A DNA stretch of 16,562 nt from NCBI GenBank assembly GCA_003552325.1, contig PUKM01000166.1:1-16562 (forward strand), given 5' to 3'. Shown one piece after another: positions 1-6,083 of this stretch (position 1 is the stretch's first letter; each line of letters opens with the position of its first letter). A program made the position numbers and the translations under genes. The stretch is from Natrialbaceae archaeon (GTDB taxonomy: Archaea; Halobacteriota; Halobacteria; Halobacteriales; Natrialbaceae). The notes below the pieces were generated by a model. It made no database searches. It was not told the origin of the DNA and saw only the letters and a list, made by a program, of their open reading frames with translations.

Positions 1-12
1 TCGCGCTGCTCA

Positions 13-70
13 CCCTCCGCAAAAAATCTGGACCAAAAAGCCACTCGCTCGCTTCCCTCGCTCGTGGAGT
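13..70 (-). terminator. Probable T-rich terminator after the radical SAM gene
   Basis: Read on the minus strand just past the radical SAM stop codon, the sequence has an imperfect CCAC/GTGG-flanked repeat of GAGCGA units, then a run of five T and, further on, a run of six T. Archaeal termination works at such U-tracts, so this is a plausible terminator. The stem itself is weak, and the call rests mainly on position and the T-runs. Confidence 0.4.
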
Positions 71-1066
71 CTACACCAGCGGGGTTCGCTCGACGACCTG
101 CCCATCGTACGTCGGATACTGTTCGACAATCTCCCCATCCTCGAGGTCACCCTCTTCGATCATCTCCTCGAGCAACCACCAGGCGACCTCGACGTGATTC
201 GATTTGACGGTGTAGAACTCTTCAGGGACCCCAAGGGCTTCGAACTGCTCGGGAGTGGCGCGGGTCTTTCCATAGACGAGCGTGCCATCGTCGGTGATAT
301 CGTCGAACGCCCGGCGAACCGTTCTGGCCATCCGTTTGAGTCGTCGGCGGTGTTGGGCGGCGTCTTTGAACACTGACGTACAGAAATAGACCCGTGGGTG
401 ATCGCCCATCACCTCGAGGATGGCCTCCCGATCGTTATCGACCGCGCTCATATGGCCTTCTTTGAGTTCGAAGCCCTGTGCTTGCATCCGGCGGAAGTTG
501 CCGTGGGACATCTCGAACTCGTTGATGTTACAGAACTCCGCGGCCCCTTCGTCGAGGAACTCGAGGAACTCCGGCTCCGGCCGAATGCCGGGAATCTCGA
601 AGGCGGGGGTCAGTCCCTCCTCGCGAGCGATGTACAGGATCTCCTCCCATTCGGTCCCGTGGAGGTCACCCCACTGCTCGAATGGCGGGTGGAACCGAAT
701 TTCGTCAAGTCCCGCCTCGGCGAGGCGGCGCATGTTCTCCCGGCCACCCGTGATACCCGTGTAGAGGTGGGTGTGGTGGTCCTCGCCGAACTCGTCTTTG
801 AGGAGTGAGAGATACTGACAGGTTCGGCCGAGGGCTTCCTGTGGTTCGCCACCCGTAATCGAGGTGCCGAGGGCGTTCATCCGACGAGCTTCGATCAGGA
901 CGTCTTCGTCGTCCTCGACGAGGCGTTCGTTCGCATAGACGTCAGTAACGTTCTTGCGGTTCTCGCCAAGTGGGCAGTAAAAGCAGTCACGCTGGTCACA
1001 GTAGCCATAGACGAACAGCACCATCTTGCCACCTTTCGCACACTGCTCACAGCCCTTCGAGATCAT
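71..1066 (-). CDS. Radical SAM protein, COG2108-like, with CX4CX2C cluster motif
   Basis: A 331-residue protein of the radical SAM superfamily. From the chosen start it has an N-terminal CxxC (Cys6, Cys9), then the 4Fe-4S motif GYCDQRDCFYCPLG with cysteines at 23, 28 and 31, then the SAM-binding GGEP at about 72-75. The cluster spacing is CX4CX2C rather than the usual CX3CX2C. The overall pattern (GCxxC near the N-terminus, then CFYCPL) resembles the uncharacterised archaeal family related to pyruvate-formate-lyase activating enzyme (COG2108); that assignment is from memory of the family. The ATG at 1066 is chosen because AGGTGG (1073-1078) lies six bases upstream. An in-frame start at 1156 would add 30 unconserved-looking residues. 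It follows the RimK-like gene on the same strand by 126 bases and may be co-transcribed with it. The substrate is unknown. Confidence 0.85.
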   Translation of the reverse strand: MISKGCEQCAKGGKMVLFVYGYCDQRDCFYCPLGENRKNVTDVYANERLVEDDEDVLIEARRMNALGTSITGGEPQEALGRTCQYLSLLKDEFGEDHHTHLYTGITGGRENMRRLAEAGLDEIRFHPPFEQWGDLHGTEWEEILYIAREEGLTPAFEIPGIRPEPEFLEFLDEGAAEFCNINEFEMSHGNFRRMQAQGFELKEGHMSAVDNDREAILEVMGDHPRVYFCTSVFKDAAQHRRRLKRMARTVRRAFDDITDDGTLVYGKTRATPEQFEALGVPEEFYTVKSNHVEVAWWLLEEMIEEGDLEDGEIVEQYPTYDGQVVERTPLV

Positions 1067-1192
1067 TCGATACCACCTGTTCCCGCTCGAGCGCCAAAAG
1101 TCGTGCGAATCCGCGGGTTCGTGGTGTGTCTCACCTACACACGGCCGTTTGGGCAACTCACTCGACAGCCTCCAGCGCTGGCCATCACCGCT

Positions 1193-2062
1193 TCACTGAC
1201 ACCGGCGCTCGAGCGCCTCAGCCAGCCGGTCGTAAAACCCGGGTTCGTACTTCGTTTCAGCATCGATCGTCGGACGGGCGTTGGTTTCGTTGACGAGCAC
1301 ACCGCTCTCCTCGGAAACGAGGAGATCTACCCCAAGGAATGGAATGTCGAGTTCCTCGGCCACGGTTTCCGCAAGGCGCCGGTACGTTGCTGGAAGATCG
1401 ACCCCCGTCGCCGTCGCCCCTCGATGCACGTTGTGTTTCCAGCGGCCACTTTCTCGAGCAGCGTCGGGAAGCTGGCGTTCGACGGCTCCGACGTATTCAC
1501 CCTCGAGCACCATCACCCGATAATCAGTTGCCTCGGGGACGTACTCCTGGACGAGAAACGACTTGTCGCCAGTGGCTCGGTAGTCGTGGACCAACGAAAG
1601 GTACTCACAGATCCCGAGAAACGAATCGAGGTCGTGGGCTTTTGCCACGCCCACCCCTCGCGTCGTGGAGTTCGGCTTGACTACCACGGGCGGGTCGAAC
1701 GCCTCGTAGGCACGCCGCAGGTCCGACTCGCTCGCGGGATTCGACACGTAGATCGAACGCGGAACGTCGATGTCAGCACGCTCGAGGCGAGCAAGCACCC
1801 CCGCTTTGTTCCGAGAGGTCACCACCGCCTCGAGGCCGTTGAGCCAGGGCACCTCGAGGAGGGCAGCAGCGACACCCCCTTCCATGAGTCGGCCCGGATA
1901 GACGAAACCGAGGTCGAACGCCTCTACAGCCCAGGGTGGCTCAGTCAGTGAGAGGGTCCGTTCACGGACGGGCACGTGGTGACAGACGATTCCTCGCTCC
2001 TCGAGTGGTCCGGCCATCCGCTCGAACGTCTCCTGTCGGTTGGCAACGGCGAGGTCGATCAT
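1193..2062 (-). CDS. RimK-like ATP-grasp ligase (probable amino-acid or glutamate ligase)
   Basis: A 289-residue ATP-grasp protein of the RimK/LysX/CofF group, which joins a carboxylate to an amine through an acyl phosphate, typically adding glutamate. An N-terminal pre-ATP-grasp domain covers residues 1-85. The ATP-grasp part shows VVVKPNSTTRGVGV (126-139, nucleotide-binding Lys and small-residue loop), VQEYVPE (171-177, adenine and ribose contacts) and VLVNETNARPT (256-264), where the Glu and Asn bind Mg. The length is normal for the family. The ATG at 2062 is supported by a TATA element at 2084-2093, about 27 bases upstream, implying a leaderless mRNA. The radical SAM gene follows downstream, suggesting a shared modification pathway. 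The substrate cannot be told: a CofF-like F420 ligase, a ribosomal-protein glutamylase or a peptide ligase are all possible. Confidence 0.85.
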   Translation of the reverse strand: MIDLAVANRQETFERMAGPLEERGIVCHHVPVRERTLSLTEPPWAVEAFDLGFVYPGRLMEGGVAAALLEVPWLNGLEAVVTSRNKAGVLARLERADIDVPRSIYVSNPASESDLRRAYEAFDPPVVVKPNSTTRGVGVAKAHDLDSFLGICEYLSLVHDYRATGDKSFLVQEYVPEATDYRVMVLEGEYVGAVERQLPDAARESGRWKHNVHRGATATGVDLPATYRRLAETVAEELDIPFLGVDLLVSEESGVLVNETNARPTIDAETKYEPGFYDRLAEALERRCQ

Positions 2063-2083
2063 ACCGTTTGCTGCGGGCGACGT

Positions 2084-2095
2084 CGATATAACAGC
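2084..2095 (-). promoter_or_regulatory. TATA promoter of the RimK-like gene
   Basis: Minus-strand TGTTATATCG lies about 27 bases upstream of the ATG at 2062. This is the haloarchaeal spacing for transcription starting at or next to the start codon. No Shine-Dalgarno sequence is visible, consistent with a leaderless transcript. Confidence 0.6.
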
Positions 2096-2173
2096 TCGTG
2101 TCTGTCAGCCCACGGATCCCCCTTGCACTGACGCTCTCAGCACAGCTGCGGGAGCTCCTAAGTCGTGCCGGGA

Positions 2174-2185
2174 GTGGTGCACCAC
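2174..2185. repeat. 12-bp perfect palindrome GTGGTGCACCAC
   Basis: A perfect 12-base palindrome in the 223-base gap between the L10e stop and the RimK-like start. It lies about 85 bases upstream of the RimK-like TATA box. It could be a dimeric regulator site or chance; nothing else in the gap is recognisable apart from a minus-strand T-tract near 2237-2243 that may terminate the L10e transcript. Confidence 0.35.
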
Positions 2186-2285
2186 AGATGGTGTCACGGC
2201 CTACTCGAGGGAGGCCAGTGTGTAGACAGTAACGACGGAAAAACGCACTCGCTCGAGGCCACAGTGTTCGAAAAGGCAGGACCGA

Positions 2286-2816
2286 TCAGGAGATCAGTTC
2301 TTCTTCGCCCTTCTCGACGACGATCCGACACGGTGGCGTAATCTTGTTGTACGCACGGCGGAAGGCGTCTTTGGCGAAGGCGGCGTCGTCGACGTCACAC
2401 CAGATAGTGAACAGACGGTCGCCTTTCTGCACACGAGCAGCCGTGCCGACGATTTTGCCGAACGACTGACGCATCCCGTCGGAGACACGGTCTGCACCCG
2501 CACCGGTTGCCTGCTTGTTCTCGCGCAGAACCTGGTGGGGGAACTTCCGGAGGATCATCTTGTACTGGCCTTCACCAGCGTTTTTGATCATGTGACGGTT
2601 GGCAGACAGCCGGGAGGCCTCGAGGCTGCCGTGGCGGATCTGACACTCCTCATCGGCGATGAGGCTGATCTGAACGGGGTAATCCTCGGGTCCGGCTGCG
2701 ATGTCACCCATTTTGTGCTGGGCGATCTTCGAGCCAGGAATGCCCGTGATGTACTCTCGGCGCGTATACGCCGGCTTATCGATCTGCCGATACATTGAGG
2801 CTGGTTTGTCCGACAT
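2286..2816 (-). CDS. rpl10e: Large-subunit ribosomal protein L10e (uL16)
   Basis: A 176-residue protein that is clearly the archaeal and eukaryotic L10e (uL16) large-subunit protein. This protein sits near the peptidyl-transferase centre and the 5S/A-site region. Recognisable family stretches are MYRQIDKPAYTRREYITGIPGSKI at the N-terminus, the RHGSLEASRLSANR segment, the KFPHQVLRENK motif and the basic loop GADRVSDGMRQSFGK. The length matches archaeal relatives. The ATG at 2816 begins the conserved MSDKPASMYR; the frame stays open 28 residues further upstream, but those residues lack family similarity and would cross the promoter. A BRE/TATA element at 2849-2861 supports a short leader. It stands alone rather than in a ribosomal operon. 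Confidence 0.97.
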   Translation of the reverse strand: MSDKPASMYRQIDKPAYTRREYITGIPGSKIAQHKMGDIAAGPEDYPVQISLIADEECQIRHGSLEASRLSANRHMIKNAGEGQYKMILRKFPHQVLRENKQATGAGADRVSDGMRQSFGKIVGTAARVQKGDRLFTIWCDVDDAAFAKDAFRRAYNKITPPCRIVVEKGEEELIS

Positions 2817-2848
2817 GGTTACTTGATGGGAACGAAGCCCACCGTGGG

Positions 2849-2861
2849 AATAAAGCCTTCG
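2849..2861 (-). promoter_or_regulatory. BRE/TATA promoter of L10e
   Basis: On the minus strand CGAAGGCTTTATT combines a CGAA BRE-like element with a TTTATT TATA box. The expected transcription start lies around 2826, giving a leader of roughly ten bases before the ATG at 2816. Confidence 0.65.
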
Positions 2862-2994
2862 AACCGGCGGCGTGGGCCCGCTCGCAATCGTGTGATGCAC
2901 TCACAGCCATTCTTCGGGGAGTGGCGTGCCCTCGAGTGATGGTCGGGCCCACACGTCACGACAGCCACAAACTCGAGCGCGGAGACCGACAGCG

Positions 2995-3004
2995 GGCTTA
3001 AGAG
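2995..3004 (+). promoter_or_regulatory. TATA-like promoter of the site-2 protease gene
   Basis: GGCTTAAGAG lies about 27 bases upstream of the ATG at 3027, the position expected for a leaderless transcript. The match to the TATA consensus is only moderate. Confidence 0.45.
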
Positions 3005-3026
3005 CCCTCCCCCGGTAGTGCTCGGC

Positions 3027-4217
3027 ATGAAGAGTTTCCGGATCGGGTCGTTGTTCGGGATCCCCATCAAACTCGATATCACCTTTCTGTTGATCCTGCC
3101 GTTTTTCGCGTGGATCATCGGGGTGCAAATCGAACCCGTCGTCGACCTGCTCAACGATTTCATGGGTGCTGACATCGCGAGTGCGGCGATTACTACTGGG
3201 ACGACACCGTGGATACTTGGACTCGCCGCCGCCCTTGGGCTGTTCGGCGGCGTCTTGCTCCACGAACTCGGCCACTCACTCACCGCACAGAAGTACGGCT
3301 TTCCGATCGAATCGATCACCCTCTGGCTCCTGGGTGGCATCGCCGCACTCTCGGAGATGCCAGAGGACTGGCGCCAGGAGTTCAATATCGCCATCGCCGG
3401 ACCGATCGTCTCCGTCCTCGTCGGTGTCGCCTCCTACGGCCTGTTCCTCCTGACACCGGGGCTACTCGAGGGCGTTGCCTCGCCAGCGGTCGTCGATGGA
3501 ACGTTGTTCGTCCTCGGTTATCTAGCGCTGTTGAACGTCGCCCTAGCGATATTCAACATGGTGCCGGCGTTCCCGATGGATGGCGGCCGGGTCCTCCGGG
3601 CGATGCTCGCGCGCAACCGCCCGTACGCGAAGGCGACACAGCAGGCCGCAAGCATCGGCAAAATGTTTGCGATTCTGATGGGCCTCTTTGGCGTCGTCTG
3701 GTTCAACATCCTGTTGATCGCCGTCGCCTTCTTCATCTACATCGCCGCCACGACGGAGTCCCGCCAGGTCACGATGAAAGCCGCGTTCGAGGGCGTCTCC
3801 GTCGCCGACATCATGACGCCCACGCGTGATCTCGATACCGTCACAACCCAAACGAGCATCGCCGACCTCATCAACCGCATGTTCACCGAACGCCACACCG
3901 GCTACCCCGTCATGGACGACGGACACCTGGTCGGCCTCGTCACCCTCTCGGACGCTCGAGACATCAAGCCGGTCGAACGCGACGCGTTCACCGTCGCGGA
4001 CGTAATGACCACCGAACTCAAAACGATCGAGCCATCTTCTGATGCCATGACCGCCCTCGAGCAGATGCAACGGGGCGATATCGGACGTCTCCTCGTGGTC
4101 GACCCGCATGGCGATCTCGTGGGATTGATCACCAGGACCGACCTGATGACGGCGCTCAACATCATCCGGCAAAGTGGGGCGTTTGCCCCCTCGAGTGAGG
4201 CCCACCCCTCGGATTGA
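3027..4217 (+). CDS. Site-2 protease family (M50) membrane metalloprotease with two CBS domains
   Basis: A 396-residue polytopic membrane protein of the SpoIVFB-type M50 family, which cuts membrane-spanning substrates within the bilayer. The zinc site is visible: HELGH at about 79-83 within a hydrophobic segment, and NMVPAFPMDGGR (about 177-188), whose Asp is the third ligand. At least six hydrophobic segments lie before residue 245. The C-terminus carries two CBS domains (about 259-315 and 322-380, each starting VADIMT or VADVMT), which usually bind adenine nucleotides and may couple cleavage to energy state. The ATG at 3027 is preferred over the GTG at 3018 because of the upstream TATA-like element and the natural MKSFRIGSLFGIPI start. 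The substrate is unknown; a membrane-anchored regulator is the usual guess. No adjacent gene suggests a partner. Confidence 0.92.
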   Translation: MKSFRIGSLFGIPIKLDITFLLILPFFAWIIGVQIEPVVDLLNDFMGADIASAAITTGTTPWILGLAAALGLFGGVLLHELGHSLTAQKYGFPIESITLWLLGGIAALSEMPEDWRQEFNIAIAGPIVSVLVGVASYGLFLLTPGLLEGVASPAVVDGTLFVLGYLALLNVALAIFNMVPAFPMDGGRVLRAMLARNRPYAKATQQAASIGKMFAILMGLFGVVWFNILLIAVAFFIYIAATTESRQVTMKAAFEGVSVADIMTPTRDLDTVTTQTSIADLINRMFTERHTGYPVMDDGHLVGLVTLSDARDIKPVERDAFTVADVMTTELKTIEPSSDAMTALEQMQRGDIGRLLVVDPHGDLVGLITRTDLMTALNIIRQSGAFAPSSEAHPSD

Positions 4218-4328
4218 GCACGGGTCTTGACGTCCGATTTGAGCGGAACGGGCACCGTGTACTGCGTAATCGTTTTACCGACTCACTCGAGCGCGAGACG
4301 GTCGAGTTGGATTCTCTCGAGGGCACAG

Positions 4329-4338
4329 GTCCGGGTGC
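4329..4338 (-). repeat. Ten-base partial copy of the tRNA-His 3' end
   Basis: GTCCGGGTGC (plus-strand reading) repeats the last ten bases of the tRNA-His gene, in the same orientation. It is the outermost and shortest of the copies downstream of the intact gene. It is short enough that chance is possible on its own, but its position next to the longer copy favours a decayed attachment-site remnant. Confidence 0.5.
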
Positions 4339-4363
4339 TCCTCACGTCTGTTCGTCACAAAAG

Positions 4364-4387
4364 GTCCGGGTGCGAGAATTGAACCCG
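4364..4387 (-). repeat. 24-bp exact copy of the tRNA-His 3' end (att-like remnant)
   Basis: Twenty-four bases identical to positions 4473-4496, the 3' strand of the tRNA-His acceptor stem plus most of the T-arm. The copy is in the same orientation, 109 bases from the real one. Partial duplication of a tRNA 3' end is the usual scar of integrase-driven insertion. No integrase gene remains in the window. Confidence 0.75.
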
Positions 4388-4431
4388 ACTGCGAGACTCG
4401 CTGGCGCTCGTCTCGCGTGGTTCAATCTCGC
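4372..4431. repeat. Nested inverted repeat built partly from tRNA T-arm sequence
   Basis: An outer arm GCGAGAATTGAACC (4372-4385) pairs with GGTTCAATCTCGC (4419-4431), differing by one base. Inside it, GCGAGAC (4391-4397) pairs perfectly with GTCTCGC (4410-4416). The left outer arm is part of the tRNA-His remnant, so the right arm is a T-arm fragment in opposite orientation. As RNA from either strand it would fold into a long hairpin. It could serve as a processing or termination structure downstream of the tRNA, or simply be the residue of rearrangement. Confidence 0.7.
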
Positions 4432-4472
4432 CTTCCGACTTTTTCACTCCTCGTGATTCTCGTCGGGAAAAA

Positions 4473-4546
4473 GTCCGGGTGCGAGAATTGAACCCGCGTC
4501 TCAGCCTCCACAAGGCTGAAGGATAGTCCACTACCCCAACCCGGAC
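4473..4546 (-). tRNA. tRNA-His (anticodon GTG)
   Basis: A complete 74-base cloverleaf. Minus-strand GTCCGGGT at the 5' end pairs with ACCCGGAC at the 3' end, giving eight acceptor pairs including the genome-encoded G-1:C73 pair typical of tRNA-His. The anticodon stem is CAGCC/GGCTG with loop TTGTGGA, so the anticodon is GTG. The T-arm carries TTCAATT. No CCA is encoded and there is no intron. The gene lies between the site-2 protease gene and the DoxX gene, and its 3' end has been copied downstream. Confidence 0.95.
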
Positions 4547-4559
4547 ACGCTATGCACCC

Positions 4560-4575
4560 CTACGTAGTTTCGTCC
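4560..4575 (-). promoter_or_regulatory. Probable BRE/TATA promoter of tRNA-His
   Basis: Minus-strand ACGAAACTACGTAG has a CGAAAC BRE-like element followed by a weak AT-rich box. It is centred roughly 20-25 bases upstream of the tRNA 5' end. Confidence 0.4.
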
Positions 4576-4642
4576 CTGACTAATACGTTACGACTCTCGA
4601 GGGGCCGTGCGATTTGCTCGCGCGCCAGCCGTTCTCGAGGGA

Positions 4643-5056
4643 TCAGAACCCGACGTTGAGTGCGTACGGCCAGGTCGCGTTGCTGACGGCAAGGAACACG
4701 AGGGCGGCCCCCGCGCCGTAGACGTTTTTGAGGAAGCTGTTCAGTTCGTTCTGTGCGTCTTCGCCCTCCATATTCCAGAAGTCGTGCATCATGACTGCCG
4801 AGACGAAGAGGAACACGGCGAGGCCCCCTGCGCCGATGGCGGGAAGGATACCAGTGATAAGCGAGAGTCCACCAAAGACGAGTAGCCCGCCACTGCCGAG
4901 GACTGAGAGCGTCGGGGCTGGAAGCCCCTTGAACTCGGCGTAGCCAGCCATCGCCTCGAGGTTCAGGAAGTGATTGATGCCCAGGTACACGAACACACTC
5001 CCAAAGATGACGCGAGCGAGGACGAAAACGAGGTCCGCGCCAGTGGCCTCGAACAC
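4643..5056 (-). CDS. DoxX family membrane protein
   Basis: A 137-residue integral membrane protein with four hydrophobic segments (about 7-27, 50-72, 73-92 and 110-128). The N-terminal LARVIFGSVFVYLGINHFLNLEAMAGYAEFKGLP pattern is characteristic of DoxX and DoxD-like proteins. These are linked in various organisms to thiosulfate oxidation or redox balance at the membrane, but most members, this one included, have no proven reaction. The start is a GTG at 5056, preceded by a full GGAGGT Shine-Dalgarno (5066-5071) nine bases upstream, which decides the start. A TATA box at 5169-5175 implies a leader of about 90 bases, long for haloarchaea, and the promoter sits inside an inverted repeat. Confidence 0.85.
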   Translation of the reverse strand: MFEATGADLVFVLARVIFGSVFVYLGINHFLNLEAMAGYAEFKGLPAPTLSVLGSGGLLVFGGLSLITGILPAIGAGGLAVFLFVSAVMMHDFWNMEGEDAQNELNSFLKNVYGAGAALVFLAVSNATWPYALNVGF

Positions 5057-5145
5057 TACGCACGCACCTCCGAAGAGAGGGGTGATGGCTGGTGAGTCAT
5101 TGATAGAAGCTGCATTCGCGATCGATCCATGGTTGGTTGCATTAC

Positions 5146-5206
5146 GTTACCAGGTACGTATTCGAACCTATATATCATCTCGCGAACACTCGCGTCACCA
5201 GGTAAC
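5146..5206 (-). promoter_or_regulatory. DoxX promoter flanked by GTTACC/GGTAAC inverted repeat
   Basis: A TATATAT box (5169-5175) is bracketed by GTTACC (5146-5151) and GGTAAC (5201-5206), symmetric about position 5176. Each half extends with an ACCAGGTA motif. A repeat centred on the TATA box is a plausible regulator site controlling access of the basal transcription factors. The only minus-strand gene positioned to use it is the DoxX gene. Confidence 0.5.
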
Positions 5207-5303
5207 ACTCGAGTCAGCAGGACCCGAGAGCGAGGAAGATGTGTTCTGTTCCCGGTGACCGGCAACTGACGCGACAAAAAGAGTGGGTGTATTGTCGTTT
5301 GCG

Positions 5304-5780
5304 TTACAGTCCCTCGAGCGCGTAGTAGACGATGCCGAGGAGGGCACCGTAGACGGCGTGACCAACAGTACTCATGAGATTGACGTCAGGGACTGGGGGG
5401 TCCATCGGTCCCATGGTCCCGACCCAGATCGGCATGACGACCCAGGCGAGCACCACGCTCAATACGACCCCGTAGGCGACGCCGACAGCGACCAGTTGCT
5501 GTGCGGATGCCCCACTGAGGCCGCCAAACCCAACGATTCCGGCGAAAGCGACACCAAGGATAGCTGCGTGTGCCATATGGATGAGCCAGCCGACTTCGCC
5601 TGCTGGCCCCTCGATGCCGTACATCACGGGGATTGCCATCTCCATGATGTTGGTCATTTCCATGGTCATCATCGCCCCAAAAACGAGGCCACCGACAAGG
5701 CCGCCAATCACCCCAGCCTTCCAATTCCCGGGCAGTGATTCGTTTTCCGTTACTGTCGAGGTTGCTGTATCTGTCGACAT
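5304..5780 (-). CDS. Small membrane protein with four predicted helices, function unknown
   Basis: A 158-residue protein I do not recognise by function. After a polar 18-residue N-terminus come four hydrophobic segments: about 22-45 (GVIGGLVGGLVFGAMM), 64-87 (HMAHAAILGVAFAGIVGF), 93-119 (ending MPIWVG) and 136-157 (GHAVYGALLGIVYYAL). Gly-rich helices, several Met, and His residues on helices 2 and 4 are notable. Similar small four-helix proteins occur widely in haloarchaea. The ATG at 5780 is the natural start (MSTDTATSTV). The gap to the DoxX start is about 250 bases and contains the DoxX promoter, so the two genes are probably separate units. An IS-like palindrome lies about 80 bases upstream and may affect its promoter. 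Confidence 0.75.
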   Translation of the reverse strand: MSTDTATSTVTENESLPGNWKAGVIGGLVGGLVFGAMMTMEMTNIMEMAIPVMYGIEGPAGEVGWLIHMAHAAILGVAFAGIVGFGGLSGASAQQLVAVGVAYGVVLSVVLAWVVMPIWVGTMGPMDPPVPDVNLMSTVGHAVYGALLGIVYYALEGL

Positions 5781-5860
5781 ACACGGACAGGTTCACCATG
5801 GGAGGAAGAACCAGTTTGGCGACCATGTGTGAGCGATACACAACCGAAACGGAATCATTA

Positions 5861-5880
5861 CCCACGACTGAAGTCGTGGG
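5861..5880 (-). mobile_element. Solo palindrome resembling an IS200/IS605-type element end
   Basis: CCCACGACT, a two-base loop GA, then AGTCGTGGG: a perfect nine-base-pair stem followed by CTTCC. The minus-strand form GGAAGCCCACGACTTCAGTCGTGGG is, from memory, very like the right-end hairpin of haloarchaeal IS200/IS605 (TnpB-bearing) elements. A second imperfect palindrome (CTTCCTTCGCGACGGAAG, 5911-5928) lies 30 bases away. No tnpA or tnpB reading frame is recognisable in the 303-base gap (5781-6083). The call is therefore a remnant or a non-autonomous palindrome-associated element; its boundaries are not defined. Confidence 0.55.
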
Positions 5881-6083
5881 CTTCCGCCTCGAATACGTGT
5901 GAGTATACTGCTTCCTTCGCGACGGAAGTGTTTGCGATGAGTGCTCGATAATACCCGGTGTGCGCTGTGTGGCCCCACTCGAGACGGTGAAACGTTGGGA
6001 CCGCAGAGGCCGACCCAACCGAGGGTATGTGGGCGATTCGATGACAGTGAGGAGATGGACCGAAACGGCCCCCACCCCAGAAA

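Noticed and set aside
1103..1951. A 282-codon open frame on the plus strand opposite the RimK-like gene
   Set aside because: Antisense shadow of a gene with a full ATP-grasp motif set and a well-placed promoter.
5056..5277. A 73-codon minus-strand frame upstream of the DoxX gene
   Set aside because: It covers the DoxX promoter and leader, with no recognisable motif; the GGAGGT-led GTG start explains the region better.
5386..6075. A 229-codon minus-strand frame spanning the IS-like palindrome
   Set aside because: It overlaps the four-helix membrane protein in another frame and shows no TnpA or TnpB motifs, so it does not support a transposase remnant.
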